Assembly: GCA_036346395.1 (NCBI GenBank) | Contig: CM070599.1 | Span: 13,631,232 to 13,695,231, forward strand | Origin: Hsuehochloa calcarea | Lineage: Eukaryota > Streptophyta > Magnoliopsida > Poales > Poaceae | Length of the DNA stretch: 64,000 nt | Direction: 5' to 3' | In this document: piece after piece, positions 22,122-32,940 of the stretch | Layout of the letters: each line of letters opens with the position of its first letter | Position numbering within the stretch: the first letter of the stretch is position 1 | Notes under the pieces: model-generated | What the model was told of the DNA's origin: nothing | Seen by the model: the letters and a program-made list of their open reading frames with translations, nothing else | The model's database searches: none | Made by a program: the position numbers and the translations under genes

Positions 22122-25100
22122 TCAAACCAACCCATAAGGATAAATTACCCCTAACTCGCTTCTTAAGGAGGAAAATCTAGTTTGATCTAAAGGCTTGGTA
22201 AGAATATCGCCAATTGAGCTTGGACTCTACTGAAGTGCATCACAATATCACCTTTTTCAACATGATCTTTAAGGAAGTGAAAGCGAATGTCTATGTGCTT
22301 AGTCCTAGAATGTTGCAATGGGTTTTTAGCAATATTAATAGCGTAGTGTTATCACGTAAAAGAGGAACACTAGCAAAGTTTAACCCATAATCTTTCAAAG
22401 TGGACGTCATCCACAAAATCAGCTCTGAAAGAACTAGCGGCAGACTACATACTCCGCTTCAAAGATGGATTGTGCAATGTAAGACCGCTTCTAGAAGACC
22501 AAGATACAAGAGAGGTGCCTAGGAAGTGACAGTGCACGAGGTACTCTTCCTATCTAACCGACACCGCAAAATCGAATCAAAAACCTCTAATGGACAAAGT
22601 CAAGAGCAGGAATACCAAATGCCATATAAGAGGGTAGAATGTAAATACCGAATATGCGCTTAACGGCTTGGCGATGGGAAGTTCTCGAGACGCTCAAATC
22701 TTGCACAAAGGCATACCGTGAAGTGAATGTCCGGTCTCGAGGTCAAATCTGAAGGAGCCGATCATGTCTGCGGTACTCGCGCTGATCCACGACTTCTCCT
22801 TCCTCATCCGATCCAAAATACCGAAGTTGCCATGGGAGTGGAAATTGGCTTGCGATCACCCATGTTGAAGCGTTTGAGTAGATCTTTAGTGTACTTTGTC
22901 CGATGGATGAAAGTTCCTTCCTTGCATTGCTTGATTTGAAGTCCCAAAAGTAATTAAGCTCTCCCATCATACTCATCTCAAATTCCTGGACATAGTGTCG
23001 GAAAGTCGAAACAAGAGCATTAGAGGAACCACCAAAATAATATCATCCACGTAAATTTGAGCAAGCAAGAAGTCATTTCCAAGTCTAAGAATAAATAGAG
23101 TTTTATCCACTTTACCCATCTCAAAATTATTTTTAAGCAAGAAGGTCTTAAGTCTATCATACTGTGCTCTAGGGGCTTGTTTAAGACCATACAATGCTTT
23201 AGATAGCTTGAAGACACGATTTGGATATTTAGGATCCTCAAAACCCGGGGTTGCTTAACATACACTTCCTCATCTATGAAACCATTTAAAAGGCACTTTT
23301 AACATCCATCCGATATAATTTAAAACCTTTTGATGCAAAGAAATGCAAGCGAGAATCACGAATGGCTTCTAGTCTAGCAACAGGAGCAAATGTCTCATCA
23401 AAATCTAACCCCTCAACTTGGTCAAACCCCGAGCTACCAATCGGCTTTATTCTAACCACGTAACCATCTTCACTTTGTTTATTCTTAAACACCCAACGGG
23501 TTCCTATAACATTATGACCACTAGGAGGTTCTACTAGGTTCCAAACTTTGTTTCTTTCAAAATTCTCTAACTCCTCATGCATGGCATTTACCCAAATAGA
23601 ATCGGATAAAGCATGTGATATATCGCGGGGTTCAAAAGAAGCAACAAAAGCCGAATGAGAGTAGAGATTTGGATCATTATACCGGAGCGAGTGACTCGCC
23701 ATGTAGATTACCTATTATCATTCCGAGGATGCCGTCTTTGAATGCGAAGTGGGCGCCGGGTGAGATACTGCTTTCTTCGACCTCCGCAGTATGCTGATGA
23801 TGAAGATGCAAAGAGAGCCTCAATCAAGGTGAAGTAGACGTAGGTGTTCTTGTATCAATATGGGCGCTTGAAGAGCAAAGAGATGAAGGAATGATATTAG
23901 CTTCGTCCTCATCTTCCTCCACAAAAATGCTCTCTCACACCAGAAATCATCTCAGTAGCAATAGATCTAGCTCGTGGCTAGTCTCATCAAAAGTGACATT
24001 ACAAGTCTCTGAATAATGTTAGTCTCGAGATTAAAACCCAAAACCCTCGAATGAGCAGGATAACCTGAAATATCCCATCAAAAGTTCTTGATTCAAATTT
24101 ATCTAAATTGCTGTCTTAAGAATAAAACATTTTGATCCAAAACTCAAAATGCGAAATGAGGGTTTTCTACCAAAACGAAGCTCATAAGGAGTCTTGCCTA
24201 AAGAAGGTCTCAAAAAGACACGATTTGCAATATGGCAAGCAGTAGCAATAGCTTCGGCCCAAAATCTCCTCGGTGTGCTATACTCCTCTAGCATCATTCT
24301 AGCCATTTCGACCAAGGTTCTATTCTTCCTTTCCACCACGCCATTTTGTTGAGGTACGTGTGGAGAGGAGAACGATGCTCAATACCACGCTCAGCACAAA
24401 AAGAAGCAAAAGAAGCATTTTTGAACTCCGTGCCATTATCATCGCGAATCGCTCTCAAAGCACCAGAAGCTCAGAAGCCAAACGAAGAACAAGGTCATGA
24501 AAATAACCAAAAGCTTCATCTTTTGAAGTAAGAAAGAACACCCAAGTATATCTAGAAAGATCATCGACTATGACAAGAATATACCATTTTCCACCGATCG
24601 ACCGACTCTGGCAGACCAACAAGATATCCATATGAAGCAACCGCCCCGTCCGTCTACCATAACCATAGTCACGTAGAAGGGTGAGGCGGCAACTTGTTTG
24701 CCATGCCTACATAGCCACATACAAAGATCCTTGATGACTTTGAGTTTGGGCAAACCTCTCATGAGATCAAGGTTGCTAACTCGTGTCGATGATCAAAACC
24801 AATGTGCCCCAAACGTCGATGCCAAAGCCGTAAATCGAAGAAGATGTAAGCAAACATTTAAGAGATCCAAAGAAGAGATTCGAAAAATCACTCAAAAATT
24901 CTACCAACTCTAGAGATTCCAAATACAAGCTCACCAAGAGAATCAAGCACACGACAAGCATTTTTCTTAAAACCGCCTCATAGCCATCATCAAGAAGTCG
25001 AGAAACAGAAAGGAGATTATACCTAAGCTTGTCCACAAGAGCGACATCCTTTAGAATGAATTTGTTGTTCACCCTAATTGATCATGTTCCTTCAATTCGC

Positions 25101-25800
25101 CTTGTGTATCATCTCCAAAGGTGATGAAGTCATCACCGTTGCTCGCGTGAAAGAGGTGAACCATTTTGAGTTCCCGGTCATGTGGCGTGAACATCCGAGT
25201 CAACGAACCACGTGTTCTTCCCTTTCCGCGATAATCCCGAAAATCAAGGAACAAAATAACGATGTGTCTCAATATCAAGTTAGATAAACATGATTTAGGA
25301 ATCCAAGATCGAGACACACGCCTCTGGAGTATACAAACCAGAAGTATTATCCTTGATTTCATCTAACATTCGGTTATGAGCAATGTTTAAATTAAGATGA
25401 GACTTGAACTGTCCATGGGCGGTCTGACCGGCGTTGGTCAAGGGCGGTCGACCGGCGACCAAACGCGGTCGTGACGGTGACCACCAATGATCGACCGCCA
25501 ATCGATAAACATTAGCATTAGGATATTTAGGAACATAATGATTTGCATAAGAGAAAAATCCTAATCCAGGTTTGTTCTTTTCAATGTTACCATGTCTCAT
25601 AGAAGCTCTAGGTTGCATGAATGAAATTCTATCAAAATTTTTCCTATCATTTTTCAACCTACGCCAATGTAATTCAATCAAATGTCCCCTTTTTTGCAAT
25701 AAGTGCAATGGTACTTGGTACCACTAGAAGAAGCACCATTTGAATTAATACAAGGTTGGGCAAAACTCGCAGATTTAAAAGATGTTTTTGCAGTTGGGTT
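22122..25800 (-). pseudogene. copia element 2 pol (protease to RNase H), decayed
   Basis: Domains appear in the copia order on the minus strand, each in short pieces of different frames. A protease region near 25070-25360 no longer shows a clear catalytic DSG. The GAG-pre-integrase stretch includes LVDKLRYNLLSVSRLLD (about 25000). The integrase core has SIGGKWYILVIVDDLSRYTWVFF (two pieces near 24590) and MVERKNRTLVEMARMML (24300). RT shows WVNAMHEELENFERNKVW and GTRWVFKNK (23550), then YGLKQAPRAQYDRL and the catalytic IYVDDII (about 23060). RNase H ends near 22122 with the TKHIDIRFHFLKDH-like and ADIFTKPL-like segments. Many frameshifts and losses make it inactive. Confidence 0.85.
25410..25500 (-). 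repeat. LTR-like GGTC/GACC palindrome block inside pol
   Basis: The run holds GGTCTGACCGGCGTTGGTC, GGGCGGTCGACCGGCG and ATCGACCGCC. This is the same arrangement as in the LTR of the element (27920: GCGGTCGACCGGCGTTAGTC; 18780 region likewise). In the minus frame it encodes the proline/arginine-rich stretch RPRLVAGRPPLTNAGQ within the gag-protease linker. Confidence 0.75.
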
Positions 25801-25810
25801 TTGAATTCAA

Positions 25811-27620
25811 TTAAACCTTTTCCAAGACTTGAATGACTTTTGGGTTTGAATTGTCTTGAAAAGAATTGAATCCTAAACCTTGCTTCTTATAAGGAGTTTT
25901 AGACTTGTCAAGAATCATGTTTAATTGTTTCTTACCTTTAGAAAATTTCTCTAATGTATCATGAAGGTAAGCATTTTCTTTTCTCAAGTTAACACAAGCA
26001 TCACAAGTTTTATTCATAGATTTCTCCTTATACGAAGCAATTTCAAGCTTAAGAGCGGAACAAGAAGCACAAGTAGAATTTTCAATATTGTCCTTAAGCT
26101 TAGCATATTTGACTCTAGCAGCTTCTAAGATATCTTTGATTTCACGTTCCTTTTCTAAACATGAAGTGCAAGGGCTAGAATCAAACACATAAAAAGCAAT
26201 CAATTTACTAGATTCTAAACATTTTTCACAAGGAGCACTTTTAATTTCATTTAGTTCAGATCTAGCATTCTCAAGTTGTTGTACAGAAATATTATGAGCA
26301 GTTTGTAACTTAGTAATTTCTGAGTGCATAGCATGACAAGATAAACATTCATCAGGTTCAAGAGTCTTAGCACTTTTAAGCTCTACTTTCAGTTTGTTAA
26401 TCTTTGACTCTAATTTCTTATTTTTTGTCATAACAAATTCTAGCGCTTCATCTTGACTAAGCAATTGCTCAACTATAGAATCATATTTAGCAGAAAGCTC
26501 ATCATAAGTAAAAGATACCTCATCATCATCAATGTCGCTTGATTGTCGACCATGAAGCACATGCCGCTGAAGTCTTTGGCCTTCCCTTTCTTTTGCCTTG
26601 AGGATCTCCTCCTCCTTGTCCTCCTCACTCCCAAGATCCACATCGCTCAAGGATTGATCCTCAAAAGCGGCAAGGACCCGTGAGCACCTTCACAAGCTTA
26701 TTAGCCTCATACCTTGATTTGTTGAAAGGAGGCTTCTTCCAAGTCGGCTTTCCTTCCTTATGATTGCTCTTACCTTTCACTTGGGGCAATTTGCGGATAT
26801 GATTGAGCTCACCACATTCATAGCATGTCACCGACCACCTCTCTTTTGTTTCTCACATTATTGTAGGCCTGTGTGAATTTTTTAGCTAGAAGAGCTAACT
26901 CTGTTTCAGAATACTTTCAAGCTCCTCTTCATGAATAGCGATAAACAAGCAAATGAAAATCCGTAAGAAGATTCAAAAGAGTCATCAAAAGACTTTTTAA
27001 GAGGATCTCGCTACCAAAGCTAAATTATCTTTCTTGGGATGATCAACTCTTTTAATTTCATGAGTCTTGAGTTTACTATAAAGCAATTCTAAAGTAAGAC
27101 TTGAAAGATCAACATTTTCTTCTATAGCAAGAGCCTTCATCTCCCACTCCTTGGTGTTGATTGCACCAAGAGATGAGTGGCATTTTCGATTGAGAATATT
27201 CAATATCAACAACTTTCATTTGATTAATTACTTTATTAAAGCGATGAAAATGTCATCGATGCTCTCTCCAGACGATCTCGAATTTATTGTATTCACGCTT
27301 GTAAACTGCTTGGCGACCTTTTTGATTTGGGACGAACCTCATGATATGTTTCGAGAGTGTTCCAAATTTCATGCGCAGCTTGAAAGATTACAAATTCGAT
27401 CATATTCTTGTCTACCAAGTGCACCATATAAAAGATTCTTAGCCTTATTGTTGTTAGCCAAAAGAATTACGTAAGCGTGTAGCAATTTCAGAATAACCAA
27501 TGGGCTCTAACAACATCCCAAATAGCTTGTCCTCGCTCTCAAGAAAGACGCGCATGCGATTCTTCCAATAGGCATAGTCGTGCCCATCAAGATATGCGGT
27601 TTAGTAGAAAACTTATCCAT
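25811..27620 (-). pseudogene. copia element 2 gag, frameshifted
   Basis: The start is the ATG at 27620 and the N-terminal part reads YAYWKNRMRVFLESEDKLFG-like sequence (UBN2-type gag domain, 27500-27600). Frames then shift repeatedly to about 26650. The knuckle near 26800 reads CYECGELNHIRKLP, with the last Cys of CX2CX4HX4C replaced. The 279-codon open stretch 25811-26650 is acidic, then a long coiled-coil-like region (heptads of Leu/Lys/Glu) with spaced CxxC pairs (CLSC, CEKC, CTSC, CASC, CDAC), which is typical of SIRE-lineage gag. The protein would form the particle; this copy cannot. Confidence 0.82.
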
Positions 27621-27662
27621 CGCCAAAGTTCAAAGTGACCGTTAAGATCAAGATTGAACTAA

Positions 27663-27676
27663 CCGGCTCGATACCA
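27663..27676 (-). other. primer-binding site of copia element 2
   Basis: The minus strand reads TGGTATCGAGCCGG two bases inside the 5' LTR. It differs from the standard TGGTATCAGAGC only after TGGTATC, as in element 1, so both elements share this variant. Confidence 0.82.
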
Positions 27677-27678
27677 CT

Positions 27679-29468
27679 TGTTGGACCGTAAAGGCGACTA
27701 GAGGGGGTGAATAGGAGCACGCTCACTTTTTCACAAATTATGAACTCAATACAATTTCACTCCAAAGAGCTATTAGAAAGCTATGAAGATCAATATACCA
27801 AGACAATGGAAGACTAGTATTGAATCCAATTAAACCCCTAAGCAATGCTACAAAATCAACTAAGATTGCAAAGACTCACAAGACGCAGGCGGTCGATCAC
27901 TGGACCCAATCGGTCGGACCGATTGCCGGGCGGTCGACCGGCGTTAGTCAAGCGGTTGGACCGCTCCAAAATCGGTCCGACCGGTGATGACGGGCGGTCG
28001 GACCGCCGACTCGTAACCGATCTGCAATAAGAAAATCACCCAGATGACGAACTTGCAATTAGGTGAAACTTTGATTCTCAACTCTAATCTTTATGAAACT
28101 TTGCACACACCTTCTATATGCTATTGAGGACCTATTCCAATCGAATATTATGATAATTCTTGGAACGATCTTGAGCAATTGCCAATTGATTAACGTAAGG
28201 TCTAAAACCGCAAGAACGAAAACTTGATCCTAAAGCTTGTTCGTGAGAGATTGATGATCAAGATGATGCTAGATAGATTCACACATATCACAGCAAGCTA
28301 ATTCACGTGAAAGAATCAATCACAAACTCGCGGATCAAAGAAAGCCCTAAAAACACGAAATTGAAAGCAAGAACGAAAAGAGACTTATCTCAAGCAAGCC
28401 TTGCATAGATTGATTTCGTGATTGTTGTCGATTACATCCACACCATCATGGATCGCTGGATAATCAAAGATCACGAAATTCACCACAAACCATCAAGAGC
28501 CCTTGCCTCCACCTCAACTCCCTAAAGACAATTAGGTTTTGAAACATAAAAGGCGAGAGGGAGAGAGGGGTGCAGCCACCTCCTCCTCCTATTTATAGTG
28601 GAGGCCTAAAACTCTTAGGGTTTGACTCTCTTGGGCTCCCGTTAAGGCCCACTAACAAACGGGTCACACACGTACGCTTCGCAAAGCGCCGTCTTTAACT
28701 TTTGACCTAAACCGCTTCACCATGCACCATGGATTCGCCAATAGGTCACCCTTGTCCATCTTGTGTCACGCTTGAGTCGTTGACTCACCCGCATCGCCGA
28801 TCGCTCGACCTCAACTCTCCAAGTCTAGTCCCGATCCTCCTCGCCGCTGACCGTCGTTGACCACCAAGCAACCTGCACAACCACAGACAAGTAAACACGA
28901 ATTTGGGAACAAGTTCTTCACAACTTGACCCATGTTAGTCAAAACATGCATCATGCAAACCATATGCCACAATACCAATGACTTTGACCTAACAAAACAA
29001 CATCGCCACAAAGTTGGTCGACGTTAGAGTAGAAACCGGTCTGACCGCTCCAGGTGAGCCGGTCGGATCGCCCCATGGCGGTCGGACCGCTCCTCGGAGC
29101 TGGCGGACCGCCTTGGGACTTAGCCAAATTCATACTCCCAAATTCAAACCTTCGAAATTAAAACGAATAGAACTTCTTCTTGAGACTCCAAAATTATGAG
29201 ACCAAGTGCATTGGGATCCCTCACTTGCCTACAACACCTATTTTGGCCCAAATTGCTTTGAATACTTTTAGGTCATCACGCCGTCCGACCACTTCACATG
29301 GCCGGTCCGACCGATTTGGGACCGGCCGGACCGCCGCAAAGGACCGGTCGGACCGCCTCGCCCGAATACTGTAGCTTTGTCGAAAACACGTGAAACTACA
29401 AACCGTAAACGCCATTGCCAATTGTCACATCATCCTAAGATCTGGAGCATATCCCCATGAAATCCACA
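27679..29468 (-). mobile_element. 5' LTR of copia element 2
   Basis: 1790 bp with the same ends as the 3' LTR (TGTTGGACC and ATCCACA). It drives the element from a TATA box CTATAAATAG at 28589-28598 on the minus strand. Clusters of GGTCSGACC dyads sit near both ends (27890-28010; 29035-29110 and 29290-29360). Confidence 0.92.
28589..28598 (-). promoter_or_regulatory. TATA box of copia element 2 5' LTR
   Basis: CTATAAATAG on the minus strand, conserved in the other LTR (19432-19442) and in copia element 1. It is the likely promoter of the element. Confidence 0.6.
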
Positions 29469-30795
29469 AAGAGAAATGCGGATTTCGGCCGAAAAGGGGG
29501 AAATCCAAATTCAGCCAAGACCTGAGCAGAATGAGCAAAATCGAGTGAGGGTTAAGCTTCAGGGAGTAAAGGGGGAGCAGAGGGAGCAAAGACTTGAAGA
29601 AGAAAACCCCTGCTGCACCGACTTCACCGGAGCTCCAATCTCAACAATGGCGGCCGAGGGGATTACGAGGATCTGCAGCTCAAGCAAACTTGTGGGTGCT
29701 AGCTGGAGTTGCGGAGGTGCTAAAGGAAGCTAAGGGAGAAACAATGGAGCTTAAATAGAGCAATGGCAGAGAGCAATGGCCGGATTTTCCATTCGGGTCA
29801 ATACAGCTATTAGGGCGCGAGAGAGCGACGGGAGCAGTTGAAGAGTGGACGCCTGAGGGAGGAGCACGGCGGGCATTTAATGCGCGCAGAGCTAGCCATT
29901 TAAAGTCGATCACGGAGTGGACTACACGCCGCGGCTTTTCTTCTCTACGCACGCCATGGCCGACCCAGACACTCGCGCTGACCTGAGGAAGGAGACGATG
30001 TGCCAGCCGTTGGATTGAAATCGCACGGTTCCAAAAGAACGGGATGATTAATAATGAATCAATCGTTCGGTCGATCAAGGGCCGTTGATTTGGATCCTAC
30101 GGTTCACGTTGCGTGACGCGTTCGGATAGTCCGAACGTTCACGCGATTGTGGACCCTTGATTCAGAATCCAACGGTTCAAATGGATCGGCGCGCTCGGAT
30201 GGTCCGAACGTTCACACGAGCGTGGGCCGTTCGATGCCGATCCAACGGCTCGCAACGCTCGCGCCCGAACGACCGAGTCGGTACAGTTAGTGGACTGGAC
30301 CGAGTCAAGTGGCTCAAGCCCGAGTCCGATTCGAACCCGATGAACAGTGCAAACTAGTTAGAATTTGAATTTTAAAAATCTGATTTTTGAGGATTTGTTT
30401 AAGGTAGCAAACAAGCTCCAAAAATTATAAAATTTTAACTGGAGGTTGCTGACAGCAGGAGGAAGCTCTCATAAAATTTTCAGAGATTTTCATGCACTGA
30501 ATTTTTCTCCAAAAATTCCAGAAGGTGAAAGCTATGGTTTGACCAAGCTTTGAGATAATTCAGAGGTGTTACCAAGCCTCCCTAGAACTCAGAAAAAATA
30601 TTTCCAAGGGTTTGGCACAAGATCTATGCCAAGGAGGTTTTTGATTAGAGTCAATTAAGGATTGGATTTAGTATTTTCCATAATTCTTTTACAAAAAATT
30701 ACAGAAATACTCATGGACTTCGAGATGCAAGAAAAGTTTTAATTTCTTCTCATTTTCTTACATTTGAAACACAAATCCATATTTGGGATGTTACA
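29469..30795 (-). mobile_element. gypsy LTR C, right part (LTR start)
   Basis: This resumes the LTR broken at 18521, matching LTR A in inverted form (TTTCGGCCGAAA, GTGAGGGTTAAGCTTC, TTAAATAGAG promoter region, GATC dyads), and ends ATTTGGGATGTTACA, the LTR start on the minus strand. No polypurine tract or pol follows on the right. LTR C is therefore a 5' LTR with its element to the left, or a solo LTR. The flank begins GTGAC, its predicted TSD. Confidence 0.88.
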
Positions 30796-32940
30796 GTGAC
30801 ATTTTTTCTTGAGTTGTTAGTTATCCCCTTTTCGGGTTCAACAGCAAAGAAAGACTAAAAGAAAAGAGAGGTTTAGTCATTATGAGACAAAATTGTACAG
30901 TTATGGTCGAAGAACTTACTCGATCTCGAAACCACTTTCGTTAAAGAGCGCCATGAAGTCCTCATTAACAGTAAAAGTGGGTTGTTCCACTAGTTCTGAC
31001 AAAGAAGGAACCAAAGCCAAGGAGGTCCTTGGTCTTGGAGCCCGCTGAAGTGGAATTTCTTCTCTGGACTCCTCTGATAATCCTTCGCCCTATACCACCT
31101 CAACCACAAAAAAATTATGTAGCAGGTATTGGCTAGGGGCTAGAAGCATATCGAGAAACTACCTCGTGGGTAGGAAGTTCCGAAAGAATTGGAATTGGAG
31201 TTAAGATAGAAGGCTCTTGTGGAGTTGGGATCGAAGCAGGTGTAGGTACAAATCTCGTCTTCTTTGGCGCAACAGGAGGCTTCGAACTTATCCTGGCATT
31301 CTATGCCAAAGGAGGGACAGAGCTTGCACCAACATCCGATATAGGACGCTTCTTTGATATCGTCTGTTAAAAAAACATAAGTAAGACATAAAGTAAAAAA
31401 TCACTTCTTATGTCTTACAAATTCTTATAAATACTTAACACTTTGTGATCCTTTCTAAGTGATAAAGCAACTCCAATCAAGCTTGGGGGTTGCGTTTCTA
31501 AATCAATCGCCCTTGTCTAGAATCGATCCTTTAACAGATCGAGGTTCTAGCGAGGACCTCATCATCCGAAAAAGCTGCAATATAATAAAAAATTACTTTA
31601 CTTCAACTATGAAATTTAGTTCGAGTAAAAAGGTAAATGGATTATTACCATTCCCTGGGATGTCGTAGTCACAAGATAATATTTCCTCTTCTGGAGAGGA
31701 AAAATCTTGTTCTTGAGGAAGTCATGGACGACTTTTCGTCCAGTTAGACCTCTCCTTACCAAGTTGCTGACCACTTGGACTACATTATTCTCATCATTGA
31801 AAAGTTTGATTTCCTTATCAGCAGCTCGGCCTTTTGAGGACCACAACGGTGACGCATTCTAACTGTAAGTAATACTGCTCTCCTTCGGAACAGCAAAATA
31901 AAATAATTCTTTGTTCCATGTTTGGCTAGCATCTTTGGTAGCCAAAAAGGAAAACGCCCTCTTGTTGGTATCTTAGAATTTAAAATAAAAAGAGCCCACA
32001 ACACCAGCACCTTTCTTGTTGCGAATGATTTGATAATAAAATATAATTAGACGAAGACTAGGGCCTATTCCTAAAAACGCCTCAAGCATGTGGGCAAAGA
32101 TGCTAAGTACCAGAATTAAATTCGGTACAAGATGAACTAATTCTATTCCATAATGATTAAGAACTTTAATCAAGAAACCACTCTCGGGTAAACGGAGGCC
32201 TGCCTGGAGATAGGGCACAAAGAGTACTGTAAAACTGGCTGGAGGGCATGGCTACATCTCCCTCCCTGGTGCACGCCACTCGAGAAGAGCCTTCTCCAAT
32301 AGATGCCTGTCTTGCTCCAATCCTTTGAGCTCCTCCGTAGACAGCATTGATGATTTCTATCCCACCATTGTCTCGGTTCAATACTGGACAGAGGAATTAT
32401 TCCTTTCGAAGGTTGTGGAAGACAAAGGGCTCTCGGTGAATGGGGAAAGTGAAAACGGCAGAGGTAAATCGCGCCCAAGGAAAGATAAAGATCTGCATAC
32501 ATATCTTTGGTGCATTTAAAACCCACTACCTCAAAGATGTAACAACTGCACCTCGACCAATGGGGATAGGATAGCTCATATCTGGTCAAGGAAGTTGTTC
32601 CACACTTCAGAGATGTGCGAGAAGTAGTTGAAAAGTTTTTCTCATTTTCCAAAGTTATTTTTATCACGTAATCATTTGCAGTAAAAAGGAATAACACCTT
32701 TAAAACGGAAACTGCTTTGACTTGTGCTCTGAGAAGCATTTACCGGATCATCATAATTTTATTTTTACTAATTTCTGAAAAACTTCATAGAATAAATTGG
32801 CTTCTTGACCATCTTGGAAGGATAAAATCCAAAGATCATAACTTCAAGGTGGTCAAAAAGTCAAATTTGTTATATAAAGTTTGTCTTTCTTCATGATCTC
32901 TGCTACCAAGGTGCATCATATACTCGAACTGAAGGAGTTT
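30796..32940 (-). pseudogene. relic of a gypsy element with 'putative gypsy-type transposon' domain
   Basis: Three overlapping minus-strand pieces (31780-32381) together resemble the plant domain known as putative gypsy-type transposon (Pfam Transposase_28 type). Recognisable stretches are PGRPPFTREW, LIKVLNHYGIELVHLVPNLI and LSIFAHMLEAFLGIGPSLRL, then a segment ending VVGSFYFKF. The domain usually lies in the first frame of Tat-lineage gypsy elements. The frame shifts at least twice. The sequence downstream on the minus strand (30830-31700) has no clear frame. It resumes after solo LTR E at 35599. Confidence 0.65.

Larger units (their letters stand above)
18522..29468 (-). mobile_element. 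complete SIRE/Maximus-type copia retrotransposon (element 2)
   Basis: A full-length 10.9-kb element in minus orientation: LTRs at 18522-20306 and 27679-29468, primer site TGGTATCGAGC at 27666-27676, gag at 25811-27620, pol at 22122-25800, and a 1.8-kb 3' spacer. It is flanked by AGGAG (18517-18521) and AAGAG (29469-29473), a TSD with one change. Removing the element rejoins LTR C at the place where LTR A reads continuously (reverse complement of 8850-8890). Long LTRs, a coiled-coil gag with repeated CxxC pairs, and a long spacer after pol fit the SIRE lineage. Coding regions are broken in many places. Confidence 0.92.
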
